Notes: generated by a model from the letters alone, not told the origin. A stretch of DNA of 64,000 nucleotides from Porticoccus sp963925605 (GCA_963925605.1 CAWURY010000011.1:6608-70607), one strand, 5' to 3'. Positions 45,313-54,278 are shown, counted from the stretch's first letter. Made by a program: numbers and translations.

Positions 45313-46656
45313 CTATAGAAAATGTAAAATTTCTTTGGTTTTGGATTTCATTAGCTTACGAGTGATAGCTTCAACATTTAGCCTTACAACAGGCTCCGTA
45401 TTGCTGCTTCTAAGATTAAATCTCCACCCCTCAAAAACCATACTTAATCCATCAAAATGATTCACTTCGATAGCCTTTTCATTATAAAAAATTTGCAAAT
45501 CGTTTAGCTTTCCGGCTACGTCTTTTATTTCACGATTAACCTCACCAGAGCAAGGATATTGCTCCATTCTTGATTTTACCATTGAAGATAAACTCTTACC
45601 TGAAACACTTAGTAATTCAGCAGCTAACAACCAAGGAATCATCCCGCTATCGCAATAAAAGAAATCACGAAAATAATGATGTGCGCTCATTTCACCACCA
45701 TAAATCGCATTCTCTTGGCGCATTGCTTGCTTCATAAATGAATGTCCACATTTGCTTTGCACTGGTGTGCCACTAAAATCTCTACATATAGCTTCAGTAT
45801 TCCAAAACAAACGAGGATCATGAATAATTTTTTCATTTGGAAGCTTGCGCAAAAAAGCTTCTGCTAGCAAGCCAACTACATAATACCCTTCGATAAACTT
45901 TCCAGATTCATCAAACAAAAAACAACGATCAAAATCACCATCCCAGGCTATACCAAAATCTGCCTTATGCCTTCTTATCGCATCAGTTGTATGGTGTCTA
46001 TTTTCACGCAAAAGAGGATTTGGTATTCCATTTGGAAAGGCGCCATCTGGTTCATGGTGAATCTTAATAAATTCAAAAGGCAGGTGAGGCTCCAGAGCAT
46101 CTAAAACTTTTCCAGCGCCCCCATTACCAGCGTTTACAACGATTTTGAGTGGCTTTAATTTAGAATCATCAATGTAGGTGAGCAAATGAGCAATATAAGC
46201 ATCAAAACAGCTTGTTTTCTTATAGGATCCACGAGTATCTCCTTCAGGAGCAAGAAATATAGCTTCTGCGGCTATCTTTCGAATATCCAGCAACCCGGTA
46301 TCGCTGCTCACAGGTTTAGAGTCCTCCCTGACAAGCTTCAGTCCGTTGTAGTCTATTGGGTTATGGCTAGCTGTCACCATAATGCCACCATCTATTCCAA
46401 AATAATTTGTAGCAAAGTAAATTTCCTCTGTGCCACAAAGTCCGATATCTACAACATGAACCCCTTCATCTCTAAGACCATCAGTAAGAGCAGATTTTAA
46501 GGTGGCGCTTGAGTGTCTAACATCGCCCCCCACAACCACTGTTACTGGAGACAACCAACGAGCATAAGCTCGACCAATTCGATAAACTATTTTTGGTGTC
46601 AGCTCATCATCTAGTTTTCCGCGAATATCATATGCTTTAAAACAACCTATTTTCAT
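45313..46656 (-). CDS. manB: Phosphomannomutase (CpsG/ManB type)
   Basis: This 447-residue enzyme interconverts mannose-6-phosphate and mannose-1-phosphate for GDP-mannose and surface polysaccharide supply. It opens with CFKAYDIRGKLDDEL, has the phosphoserine loop VTASHNPIDYNGLKL, a metal-binding DGDFDRCFLFDE, a sugar-binding GGEMSAHHYF and the phosphate-binding SNTEPVVRLNVEA. It resembles E. coli CpsG (456 aa) more closely than the AlgC type. No other polysaccharide genes are beside it. The tRNA-Pro gene lies about 60 bases upstream on the same strand. Confidence 0.92.
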   Translation of the reverse strand: MKIGCFKAYDIRGKLDDELTPKIVYRIGRAYARWLSPVTVVVGGDVRHSSATLKSALTDGLRDEGVHVVDIGLCGTEEIYFATNYFGIDGGIMVTASHNPIDYNGLKLVREDSKPVSSDTGLLDIRKIAAEAIFLAPEGDTRGSYKKTSCFDAYIAHLLTYIDDSKLKPLKIVVNAGNGGAGKVLDALEPHLPFEFIKIHHEPDGAFPNGIPNPLLRENRHHTTDAIRRHKADFGIAWDGDFDRCFLFDESGKFIEGYYVVGLLAEAFLRKLPNEKIIHDPRLFWNTEAICRDFSGTPVQSKCGHSFMKQAMRQENAIYGGEMSAHHYFRDFFYCDSGMIPWLLAAELLSVSGKSLSSMVKSRMEQYPCSGEVNREIKDVAGKLNDLQIFYNEKAIEVNHFDGLSMVFEGWRFNLRSSNTEPVVRLNVEAITRKLMKSKTKEILHFL

Positions 46657-46714
46657 ATGTAATCCAAAAAATAATTGTCTATCTATTTGATCTTGAGGTT
46701 ATTTTATTATGAAT

Positions 46715-46791
46715 TGGTCGGGGCGGCCGGATTTGAACCGACGACCACTACACCCCCAGTGTAGTGCGCTACCAGGCTGCGCTACGCCCCG
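46715..46791 (-). tRNA. tRNA-Pro (anticodon GGG)
   Basis: The minus strand reads acceptor CGGGGCG, a D-arm with AGCGCAGCCTGG, an anticodon loop CTGGGGG with GGG in the middle, a GGTTCAAATCC T-arm and an encoded CCA. All stems pair over 77 bases. Confidence 0.97.
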
Positions 46792-46815
46792 ATATTAAAC
46801 CTAGAATAAACGCAC

Positions 46816-46843
46816 ATAATACAGAACAAGCAATGCAATTCAA
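46816..46843 (-). promoter_or_regulatory. Predicted tRNA-Pro promoter
   Basis: The minus strand has TTGAAT (46838-46843) and TATTAT (46816-46821), 16 bases apart, ending 24 bases before the tRNA. A short GTGCG stretch follows the -10 box. Confidence 0.5.
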
Positions 46844-46893
46844 GATGCTATTGCTATTTAGACTTTTTTAAATTTAATATGGCGCCTGTTAGA

Positions 46894-47250
46894 CTAGCTT
46901 TTAAGGTATTGCAGAAGTGACTCAAGCTCGCTAACTGTTTGATCAATCACTTGTCGAACTTGTGTCGCATCTTCTTTTGCTTCTCCGCCAGCTAATTTTT
47001 GGCGAGCGCCATCAATAGTGAAACCTTGCTGGTAAAGTAACGAGCGTATTTGGCGAATCAATATCACATCTTGGCGCTGATAATAACGTCGATTACCACG
47101 CCTTTTAAGAGGGTTAAGGCTAGGAAACTCTTGTTCCCAGTATCTCAGCACGTGAGGCTTAACTTCACAAAGATTGCCAGTCTCACCTATAGTGAAATAA
47201 TTTTTACTAGGTATAGGCGGCAACTGCTCACTGCTAATTGGCTCCAACAT
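46894..47250 (-). CDS. MerR-family transcriptional regulator
   Basis: The 118-residue product carries a MerR winged helix-turn-helix: YFTIGETGNLCEVKPHVLRYWEQEFPSLNP, then RRGNRRYYQRQDVILIRQIRSLLYQQGFTIDGARQKL. A short coiled C-terminal helix for dimerisation follows, with no effector domain. I choose the ATG at 47250 because MLEP-x-ELPPIP-like N termini are usual for this ihfA-linked regulator; a longer frame starts at TTG 47298 without support. The gene overlaps the end of ihfA, a position conserved in gammaproteobacteria. Target genes are unknown. Confidence 0.9.
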   Translation of the reverse strand: MLEPISSEQLPPIPSKNYFTIGETGNLCEVKPHVLRYWEQEFPSLNPLKRRGNRRYYQRQDVILIRQIRSLLYQQGFTIDGARQKLAGGEAKEDATQVRQVIDQTVSELESLLQYLKS

Positions 47251-47533
47251 GTCCTTCAACTCGGGATTTGAATTTTTGTCCTGGCTTAAATGTGACAACT
47301 CGTCTGGCAGAAACAGCTACTGATTCTCCTGTCTTAGGATTACGCCCTGGGCGACTTTTTTTATCGCGAATATCAAAATTTCCAAAACCAGATAACTTCA
47401 CTTCTTTGTTTTTTTCTAAAGATGATCTGATTTCCTCAAAAAACAACTCCACCATTTCTCTGGCTTCTCTTTTATTTAAACCAAGCTCATTAAAAAGCAT
47501 GTCTGCAAGGTCAGCTTTAGTTAATGCAGTCAT
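47234..47533 (-). CDS. ihfA: Integration host factor subunit alpha
   Basis: This 99-residue protein equals E. coli IHF-alpha in length. It shows LTKADLADMLFNELGLNKREA, VKLSGFGNFDIRDKKSRPGRNPKTGE with the DNA-intercalating Pro, and FKPGQKFKSRVE. With IHF-beta (encoded at 58.6-58.9 kb here) it bends DNA sharply at specific sites. Its ATG overlaps the pheT stop by one base, and its end overlaps the MerR gene, so pheT-ihfA-merR is one translation-coupled block. Confidence 0.97.
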   Translation of the reverse strand: MTALTKADLADMLFNELGLNKREAREMVELFFEEIRSSLEKNKEVKLSGFGNFDIRDKKSRPGRNPKTGESVAVSARRVVTFKPGQKFKSRVEGHVGAN

Positions 47534-49917
47534 TATTGGTCCCTAAGAATTCCTGAAAATTTTACTTCTATAGCCCTTACAATTGAGGCAACAGATTGAT
47601 TTACCTTACTATCCTCTAGCGTGCTGGAAGTATCCCTAAAGGTCAAGCCCAAAGCGATACTTTTACTACCAACCTCAATGCCTTTTCCTTTATAAACATC
47701 AAATATTTTTATATCTACGAGTATTTTTCCTGCCTCACTTCTTACGGTCTTACATAAATTTCCCGCTGTAACATCTTCATGGACAATAAATGCCAAATCT
47801 CTTCTTACTTCAGGAAACTTGCTCATTCCAGAAAACCTAGGCAGCTTATCTTCAAGAATTGACTGCAGATATATCTCAAACACAAAAAGAGTTTGTGCGA
47901 GACCTAATATTTTTTGAACTGCAGGATGTATCTGCCCCAACCAACCCACCAAGTGTCCGTTACGTCTTATCTGTGCGCATTGACCAGGATGAAGACAAGG
48001 ATGCTGTCCTTTAATAAATTCGAATTGCTCTGATGCAGAATAAGGGCTTAATAATGACTGCACATCTCCTTTTAAATCAAAAAAATCTACCAACTCTGCA
48101 TTAGCATGCCAGTTTTCTGGCATACGCCGTCCAGTGATAGCGCCAGCAATCATAGACTCTTGTTTTAAGCCGCTATCGCTTAGAGAAAAAATGAGCCCAG
48201 TTTCAAATAAACGAACCCTGCTCTGCTGTCGATTTAGGTTATGCCGGATAGCAGGCAGCAAACCAGACCACAGCGTTGTTCTCATCACAGACATATCACT
48301 AGAGATGGGATTAACCAAAGAGACCTCTTCGATATCAGGTGTAAGTTGGCACTGCACTTCAGGGTCAACAAAGCAATATGTTATTGCCTCATGGTAACCA
48401 CGAGCTATCAGCTGACTCCTTAAATCCGGTAGCTCAAGCTTAGTTTCTAAAAAGCTTGTTATTGGAAGCCGAACTAAAGGTGTCGCGACTGGTAAGTTCT
48501 CATAGCCATAGATCCTTGCCACCTCCTCAATCAAGTCGGCCTCAAGAGAAAGGTCAAAACGCCAGCTGGGTGGACTGCAGTGCCAACCAATCCCTGATAT
48601 TTTTCTTACAGTCAACCCAAGTCTATTAAGTATATCCTCGATCTGGCTACCTTCAATGGATAGACCTAACTGCTGCTCAAGTCTAGCATGCCTTAAAGTA
48701 ATTTCAGTTTCTTGAAAAAGATCAGCTTTTTTTTCAGCAATGGAAATCGGGCCAGCACTACCTCCAACAATTTCCAACAACAGAGCCGTAGCACGCTCAA
48801 TAGCAACTTCTGGTAACCTTGGGTCAACTCCACGTTCAAACCTGTGTGAAGCATCTGTATGCTTACCGTAAGCTCGAGAACGGCCAGATATAACAACTGG
48901 ATTGAAATAAGCGCTCTCCAGAAAAATATTACAAGTATTTGGGCTTACTGCCGTATTACCACTACCCATAATTCCAGCCATAGCTATAACTTTATCTTTA
49001 TCCGCAACGACAAGGGTATCCGGGGTTAACGCTACCTTGGAACCATCTAATAAACTTATTATCTCTCCCTTTTTAGCCATCCGGACCAAGATTCCTCCAT
49101 CAAGCTTATCTAAATCAAAAGCATGCATGGGTTGCCCTAGCTCAAGCATGACATAATTTGTAACATCTACGACTGCATCTATACTACGCAACCCGCTTCG
49201 CCTAAGTTTCTCCTGCAGCCACAATGGTGATTCTGTAGTCATATCTACATTTTTTATAACTCTTCCCGCGTAGCGCGAACAAGCTTCACCCTCGTCTATC
49301 TGAATAGGGAAAGTATCAGTAACACTGGAACTAACAGGTGAAAAACAAGGCTCAGAAAAAGGAACTAAATTTAAGATCGCGGCTTCACGAGCAATGCCTC
49401 GCACACTAAGGCAGTCACCTCTATTAGGGGTAAGGTCTATATCAATAATTTTATCATTCAGTTTTAAATAATCGTGAAGATTCAAACCTACAGGGGCATC
49501 TAAAGGTAGCTCTAGCAGACCCTTTGATTTATCAGATAGGCCCAACTCATCAGCACCACAAAGCATTCCAAATGACTCAACATCACGAAGTTTAGCCATC
49601 TTTATCTTGACGCCACCAGGAAGCCTAGCTCCAACTATAGCAAAAGGAACTTTTATCCCTTGACGTACATTAATTGCACCACAAACAACTTGTGTAAAAC
49701 CTTCTGGTTTGATTGAAACTTGGCATATTTTGAGATTGTCAGCATTAGGATGCGGCTCCACAGACAAAACATGGCCAACTAATACATTCTGAAAATCAGG
49801 AGCAGCATCTTCAACAGCATCCACCTCTAACCCAGCCATAGTTAGCTGGAAAATTAGTTCTTCTGTATCGACCGGAAGATCAACCCATTCTCGTAACCAA
49901 GATTCGCTCAATTTCAT
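47533..49917 (-). CDS. pheT: Phenylalanyl-tRNA synthetase beta subunit
   Basis: The 794-residue protein (E. coli 795) has the N-terminal tRNA-binding OB domain with HPNADNLKICQVSI, the B3/4 editing region (GMLCGADELGL, DLTPNRGDCLSVRGIAREAAIL), the B5 domain, a catalytic-like core (NPISSDMSVMRTTLWSGLLPAIRHNL) and the C-terminal ferredoxin-fold anticodon domain (FPEVRRDLAFIVHEDV). It pairs with PheS to charge tRNA-Phe and edits mis-charged Tyr. It follows pheS by 69 bases and overlaps ihfA by one base. Confidence 0.97.
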   Translation of the reverse strand: MKLSESWLREWVDLPVDTEELIFQLTMAGLEVDAVEDAAPDFQNVLVGHVLSVEPHPNADNLKICQVSIKPEGFTQVVCGAINVRQGIKVPFAIVGARLPGGVKIKMAKLRDVESFGMLCGADELGLSDKSKGLLELPLDAPVGLNLHDYLKLNDKIIDIDLTPNRGDCLSVRGIAREAAILNLVPFSEPCFSPVSSSVTDTFPIQIDEGEACSRYAGRVIKNVDMTTESPLWLQEKLRRSGLRSIDAVVDVTNYVMLELGQPMHAFDLDKLDGGILVRMAKKGEIISLLDGSKVALTPDTLVVADKDKVIAMAGIMGSGNTAVSPNTCNIFLESAYFNPVVISGRSRAYGKHTDASHRFERGVDPRLPEVAIERATALLLEIVGGSAGPISIAEKKADLFQETEITLRHARLEQQLGLSIEGSQIEDILNRLGLTVRKISGIGWHCSPPSWRFDLSLEADLIEEVARIYGYENLPVATPLVRLPITSFLETKLELPDLRSQLIARGYHEAITYCFVDPEVQCQLTPDIEEVSLVNPISSDMSVMRTTLWSGLLPAIRHNLNRQQSRVRLFETGLIFSLSDSGLKQESMIAGAITGRRMPENWHANAELVDFFDLKGDVQSLLSPYSASEQFEFIKGQHPCLHPGQCAQIRRNGHLVGWLGQIHPAVQKILGLAQTLFVFEIYLQSILEDKLPRFSGMSKFPEVRRDLAFIVHEDVTAGNLCKTVRSEAGKILVDIKIFDVYKGKGIEVGSKSIALGLTFRDTSSTLEDSKVNQSVASIVRAIEVKFSGILRDQ

Positions 49918-49986
49918 TGATTTATTGCCTAAAATAACTTATTAAAAAATTTAAACTAAGGATACTATGCGGGCATACTATTTTTT

Positions 49987-51000
49987 TTAAAATTGCCTTA
50001 AAAACTGTAAGTCGCTTTCAAAAAATAAACGCAAATCTGTTACACCATAACGGAGCATGGCTAGCCTCTCAACACCCATTCCAAAAGCAAAACCAGAATA
50101 TTTTTCTGGGTCCACATTACAATGAGACAACACTGTTGGGTGAACCATTCCGCAACCCATAACCTCCAGCCAACCAGTATTTTTGCAGATACGACACCCC
50201 TTTCCTCTGCAATTCTTGCACTGCAGGTCAACTTCTGCAGAAGGCTCAGTAAAAGGAAAGTAAGAAGGACGAAAACGCACAGACAAATCTTCTTCAAAAA
50301 ACGCTTTTAAAAATTGATCAATGGTGCCTTTCAGATCCGCCATACTGATATTTTCATCTAAAACCAAACCTTCAACTTGATGAAACATGGGGGTATGAGT
50401 TAAATCAGAATCACGACGATATACACGTCCTGGACAAATAATACGTATTGGGGGCTCTTGAGATTCCATAATGCGTATCTGAACAGGGGAAGTGTGGGTC
50501 CTTAAAACTTTATTCTGGCTAACATAAAATGTATCGTGCATTGCCCGAGCAGGATGGTGCGCAGGTATATTTAAGGCCTCAAAATTATGGTAATCATCTT
50601 CAATTTCTGGACCCTTCTCGACTTTGTAGCCTGCACGTAAGAAAAAAGATTCAATGCGCTCCATGGTATGCGTAACAAGATGCAAAGAACCCCTCTCGTC
50701 ACTCCGACCAGGCAGCGTAATATCTATCGATTCTTTTGCTAACTGTGACTCAATGGCCCTATATTCAATAGCTTGTCGCTTCAAATTAATTTCTGCCAAC
50801 ACGCTCTGCTTTACAATATTTATCTGGGCACCCGCTTCAGGCCTTTCTTCCGGAGACAGCTTACCCAGCTCCTTAAGAAGGCTTGTAAGCAAACCTTTTT
50901 TGCCCAGATAGTCTACTTTAATCTGCTCAAGAGACTTAAGATCAGATGCCCTACTCACAACATTGATCGCTTCACTCTCAAGAAGCTCGATGTTTTTCAT
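49987..51000 (-). CDS. pheS: Phenylalanyl-tRNA synthetase alpha subunit
   Basis: PheS is the catalytic subunit of PheRS. The 337-residue protein (E. coli 327) has an N-terminal coiled coil, then motif 2 LRTHTSPVQIRIM and RIICPGRVYRRDSDLTHTPMFHQVEGLV, the phenylalanine pocket SYFPFTEPSAEVD and motif 3 GFAFGMGVERLAMLRYG. The insertion with CKNCRGKGCRICKNTGW near residue 258 contains four Cys and may bind zinc. A Phe-rich leader frame and a terminator-like hairpin lie just upstream, so attenuation control is possible. Confidence 0.97.
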   Translation of the reverse strand: MKNIELLESEAINVVSRASDLKSLEQIKVDYLGKKGLLTSLLKELGKLSPEERPEAGAQINIVKQSVLAEINLKRQAIEYRAIESQLAKESIDITLPGRSDERGSLHLVTHTMERIESFFLRAGYKVEKGPEIEDDYHNFEALNIPAHHPARAMHDTFYVSQNKVLRTHTSPVQIRIMESQEPPIRIICPGRVYRRDSDLTHTPMFHQVEGLVLDENISMADLKGTIDQFLKAFFEEDLSVRFRPSYFPFTEPSAEVDLQCKNCRGKGCRICKNTGWLEVMGCGMVHPTVLSHCNVDPEKYSGFAFGMGVERLAMLRYGVTDLRLFFESDLQFLRQF

Positions 51001-51083
51001 TTGCTACCCCAGTACAGACTTAATTTTAAAAAAAAAGGAAAGAACCAAAGCCCTTTCCCTTTTATATTGCCATTATTTTGCAT
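50997..51083 (-). CDS. Candidate Phe-rich leader peptide upstream of pheS
   Basis: An ATG at 51083 opens a 28-codon frame containing the run WFFPFF (four Phe codons within six) and ending in a TGA that overlaps the pheS ATG (ATGA). E. coli pheM, a Phe-rich leader in the same place between rplT and pheS, controls pheST by attenuation. Here the Phe codons coincide with the pyrimidine side of a terminator-like hairpin (51033-51063), so the Phe codons might be a by-product of the T-run. The ribosome site is weak. I regard a leader function as possible, not shown. Confidence 0.4.
   Translation of the reverse strand: MQNNGNIKGKGLWFFPFFLKLSLYWGSK
51033..51063 (-). terminator. Intrinsic terminator or attenuator hairpin between rplT and pheS
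   Basis: On the minus strand AAAAGGGAAAG pairs with CTTTCCTTTT (one bulged G) around a ten-base loop, and the 3' arm runs into about nine T residues (51028-51036). It lies 28 bases before pheS, where the E. coli pheST attenuator also sits. It would reduce pheS transcription from the upstream rplT promoter unless bypassed. Confidence 0.65.
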
Positions 51084-51098
51084 TACTTAATATGGATG

Positions 51099-51455
51099 CT
51101 AAGCAAGAGCTGCCTTTGCTTGCTCCGCAACAGCAGCAAAAGCTACCTTGTCATGGACAGCCAAGTCAGCTAATACGCGGCGATCAAGTTCAATATTTGC
51201 TTTCTTAAGGCCGGCTATTAAGCGGCTATAGCTTATACCTTCAAAGCGTGACTGCGCATTGATACGAGTAATCCAAAGGGCTCTGAATGTACGTTTTTTT
51301 ACACGGCGGTCACGATATGCATACTGCCCTGCTTTGGTTACTGCCTGTGTGGCAACACGGAATACACGGCTACGAGCACCATAGTACCCCTTGGCTAGTT
51401 TTAGAATTTTTTTATGACGACGGTGTGCTGTTACACCTCTTTTTACGCGTGGCAT
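51099..51455 (-). CDS. rplT: 50S ribosomal protein L20
   Basis: This 118-residue protein is identical in length to E. coli L20. It starts MPRVKRGVTAHRRHKKILKLAKGYYGARSR in pattern and contains the RVFRVATQAVTKAGQYAYRDRR and FRALWITRINAQSR segments that bind 23S rRNA. L20 is needed early in 50S assembly and can repress its own operon. It follows rpmI by 28 bases and precedes the pheS leader region. Confidence 0.98.
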   Translation of the reverse strand: MPRVKRGVTAHRRHKKILKLAKGYYGARSRVFRVATQAVTKAGQYAYRDRRVKKRTFRALWITRINAQSRFEGISYSRLIAGLKKANIELDRRVLADLAVHDKVAFAAVAEQAKAALA

Positions 51456-51483
51456 TTTTTATCCTCTCAATAAATTAGTTAGT

Positions 51484-51675
51484 TCAATCACGAAGCATAC
51501 GCTGGATCAATGGAGCATCTGAAACACCCATAATCGCTGTTCCACGCAAATTGCGTTTACGCTTTTGTGACATTTTTGTGAGGATATGGCTTCTATTAGC
51601 ATGCTTATGCTTATAGCCTGCGCTCGTTTTTTTAAAGCGCTTAGCAGCGCCACTATGTGTTTTTGCTTTTGGCAT
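51484..51675 (-). CDS. rpmI: 50S ribosomal protein L35
   Basis: The 63-residue, strongly basic protein matches L35 (usually 64-65 aa): MPKAKTHSGAAKRFKKT at the start, KHANRSHILTKMSQKRKRNLRG in the middle, and PLIQRMLRD at the end. It belongs to the infC-rpmI-rplT unit. About 117 bases separate it from infC; this stretch has no other gene and may hold the leader through which L20 controls the operon in enteric bacteria, but I cannot identify such a structure here. Confidence 0.97.
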   Translation of the reverse strand: MPKAKTHSGAAKRFKKTSAGYKHKHANRSHILTKMSQKRKRNLRGTAIMGVSDAPLIQRMLRD

Positions 51676-51792
51676 TCTAGTTCTCCGTTTAGACGGGGTT
51701 TAAATAAAAAGAAGCTCACTCCCGGACAGTCTGCCAAGGGCTGAGCGCGGGTAATGCATGTATTACTTCTTCGATGTTTTTACTGCTAAATT

Positions 51793-52335
51793 TTATTTTT
51801 TCTTGGATCTTGGGGCTATAACCATAGTGAACTGCCTGCCTTCCATTTTAGGAAATTGCTCGACAGCACCAATTTCGTCGAGATCTGCCTCAATACGTTT
51901 AAGCATTTTCATTCCTAGCTCTTGGTGAGCCATCTCTCTACCACGAAATCTAAGGGTTACTTTAGCTTTATCTCCATTCTCTAAAAATCGAGTCATATTT
52001 CGTAATTTTATCTCGTAATCCCCTACATCTGTTCCAGGACGAAATTTCATCTCTTTAACTTGAGTTTGTTTTTGTTTTTTGCGCTGAACTGCTTGTTGTT
52101 TTTTCACTTCAAACAATTTCTTACCATAATCCATAATCTTACAAACTGGTGGCTCAGCATCTGGAGAAATCTCCACCAAATCCAAACCTGCAGATTGAGC
52201 CTGCTTTAAAGCTTCATCAAGTGAAGCAATGCCTGCTTGTTCACCATCAGCATCAATGAGGCGGACTTCCTGAGCTTCTATTTCTTCGTTCATAAGGGAG
52301 CGCTTCGCTGAACCCTTTCCGTAGGTTTTCTTAAT
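51793..52335 (-). CDS. infC: Translation initiation factor IF-3 with ATT start codon
   Basis: IF-3 prevents premature 50S joining and checks start codons. The C-terminal domain (LRFRGREMAHQELGMKML, KMEGRQFTMVIAPR) and N-terminal domain (NEEIEAQEVRLID, LVEISPDAEPPVCKIMDYGKKLFE) are complete. The frame is open above the first ATG (52293) for 14 more codons to ATT at 52335-52333; GGAG lies eight bases before it, and a TAA lies in frame two codons upstream. Starting there gives 180 aa, exactly E. coli IF-3, and an N terminus (KKTYGKGSAKRSL) of the expected basic type. E. coli infC also uses AUU, through which IF-3 represses its own synthesis. thrS ends 17 bases upstream. Confidence 0.93.
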   Translation of the reverse strand: MKKTYGKGSAKRSLMNEEIEAQEVRLIDADGEQAGIASLDEALKQAQSAGLDLVEISPDAEPPVCKIMDYGKKLFEVKKQQAVQRKKQKQTQVKEMKFRPGTDVGDYEIKLRNMTRFLENGDKAKVTLRFRGREMAHQELGMKMLKRIEADLDEIGAVEQFPKMEGRQFTMVIAPRSKKK

Positions 52336-52352
52336 AACTTATTCTCCAAACA

Positions 52353-54278
52353 TTAATTTTCAAAATTCATACGTCCGCGAAATGAGATACTTCTCTCCAG
52401 CAGTATAATAAAGTCAGGGATCTGCATAGTCCCAAGGTCTTTTCCGCTAGAAGAACGAACAGTTACTGCCTGGGATTCAACCTCTTTATCACCTACAACT
52501 AACAAATAAGGGATTCTCTGAATTGTGTGCTCGCGGATTTTAAAGCCGATCTTCTCATTTCTCAAGTCATTTTCGACACGAAAGCCTTTGTTTTTTAAGG
52601 AATCGACTACATCTATCACATATTTGGCCTGACTATCTGTAATATTCATTACTATGGCTTGGCAGGGGGCCAGCCATACCGGGAAATTACCCTCATAGTG
52701 CTCTATTAAAACCCCTATAAATCTCTCAAAAGAACCTAATATTGCCCTATGCAACATAACGGGTACTTTTCTAGATCCATCTTCCGAAACATATTGTGCA
52801 TCTAGCCTCTCAGGCATAGAAAAATCAACTTGTATGGTTCCGCACTGCCATACTCGCCCAAGGCAGTCTTTCAGAGAAAACTCAATTTTTGGACCATAAA
52901 ATGCACCTTCTCCTGGCAGCAAATCATAATCCAGATTTTTTGAACTCAATGCGCTCATAAGGGCATCTTCGGCCTTATCCCAAACTTCATCACTGCCCAC
53001 TCTACTTTCAGGGCGAGTTGAAAGTCTAATAACAATATCATCAAAACCAAAATCTCTGTAAACCAAAAATAGCAAATCAGTAAACGTAGCTACTTCATCT
53101 AGGATCTGAGATTCCGTGCAAAATATATGGGCGTCATCTTGAACAAAACCCCTAACTCGCATCAAGCCCTGCAATGTACCTGAAGCTTCGTCACGATGAC
53201 AAGAGCCAAATTCAGCTAGCCTCAGAGGTAAATCGCGATAACTTTTTAACCCCTGATTAAAAACCTGCACATGACAAGGACAGTTCATAGGTTTTACTGC
53301 AAAATCATCAGCTTCAGATTGTACGGTAAACATATTTTCACGAAATTTATCCCAGTGTCCAGATTTTTCCCAGAGAGATCTAGCTACAATCAATGGGGTT
53401 CTTATTTCCTGATAACCGTTCAGGCGCTGTATATCACGCATATAGCTTTCAATTACAGTGTAAATGCTCCACCCCTTGGGGTGCCAAAAAATCATACCTG
53501 GAGCTTCTTCCTGCAGATGAAATAAATTAAATTTCTTCGCTAGCTTTCGATGATCTCTTTTTTCCGCCTCCTCAAGTTGAAAAAGATAAGACTGCAATTC
53601 CTTCTTGCTTCTCCATGCTGTACCGTATATGCGCTGTAACATTTGGTTTTTTGCATCACCGCGCCAATAAGCGCCAGCAACCTTCATTAGCTTAAAATGC
53701 TTCAATTTCCCTAATGATGGGACATGAGGACCACGACAAAGGTCCTCAAATTCGTTCTGTCTATACAGAGACAGCGTTTGATCAGAAGGGATATCTTCAA
53801 TAATCTCTGCTTTAAATTTCTCACCAAGGCTCAAAAAGTAACTTATAGCCTCGTCACGTCCCAGCTCTCGCCTAACCACAATAGCGTTTTCAAGCACCAG
53901 ACTGCTCATTTTTCTTTCTATAGCATCTAAATCTTGCGGCGTAAAAGGTCTTTCGTACGAAAAATCATAATAGAAGCCATTATCCACAACAGGACCAATT
54001 GTAACCTGAGCTTCTGGAAATAAAATCTTTACTGCCTGCGCCATTAAATGGGCTGTACTATGACGAATGATTCCAAGTCCTTCTTCGGATTTACTAGTGA
54101 CAATGGATAACTCTGCGTCAAATTCAATAATATGAGACAAATCAAGCAATATACCATCAATTTTTCCTGCTAGAGCGTCGCTAGCAAGCCCTGGACCAAT
54201 ATCAGCCGCTACATCATAAATGCTTACTGGGGATGGATAGCTACGTTGACTGGAGTCAGGAAGAGTAATAATAAGCAT
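52353..54278 (-). CDS. thrS: Threonyl-tRNA synthetase
   Basis: The 641-residue protein (E. coli 642) has an N-terminal TGS domain, the editing domain with the zinc motif HSTAHLMAQAVK, a class II core (motif 2 MRVRGFVQDDAHIFC; zinc ligands including the Cys of MNCPCHVQVF) with ILGSFERFIGVLIEHYEG as motif 3, and the anticodon-binding domain (PVWLAPCQAIVMNI). It charges tRNA-Thr. The ATG at 54278 has AAAGGA about nine bases upstream. It heads the thrS-infC-rpmI-rplT-pheST-ihfA cluster. Confidence 0.98.
   Translation of the reverse strand: MLIITLPDSSQRSYPSPVSIYDVAADIGPGLASDALAGKIDGILLDLSHIIEFDAELSIVTSKSEEGLGIIRHSTAHLMAQAVKILFPEAQVTIGPVVDNGFYYDFSYERPFTPQDLDAIERKMSSLVLENAIVVRRELGRDEAISYFLSLGEKFKAEIIEDIPSDQTLSLYRQNEFEDLCRGPHVPSLGKLKHFKLMKVAGAYWRGDAKNQMLQRIYGTAWRSKKELQSYLFQLEEAEKRDHRKLAKKFNLFHLQEEAPGMIFWHPKGWSIYTVIESYMRDIQRLNGYQEIRTPLIVARSLWEKSGHWDKFRENMFTVQSEADDFAVKPMNCPCHVQVFNQGLKSYRDLPLRLAEFGSCHRDEASGTLQGLMRVRGFVQDDAHIFCTESQILDEVATFTDLLFLVYRDFGFDDIVIRLSTRPESRVGSDEVWDKAEDALMSALSSKNLDYDLLPGEGAFYGPKIEFSLKDCLGRVWQCGTIQVDFSMPERLDAQYVSEDGSRKVPVMLHRAILGSFERFIGVLIEHYEGNFPVWLAPCQAIVMNITDSQAKYVIDVVDSLKNKGFRVENDLRNEKIGFKIREHTIQRIPYLLVVGDKEVESQAVTVRSSSGKDLGTMQIPDFIILLERSISFRGRMNFEN

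Noticed and set aside
47251..47298. Longer MerR start at TTG 47298
   Set aside because: It would overlap ihfA by 65 bases with no ribosome site, and the homologous N terminus of ihfA-linked MerR proteins begins MLEP, which is at 47250.
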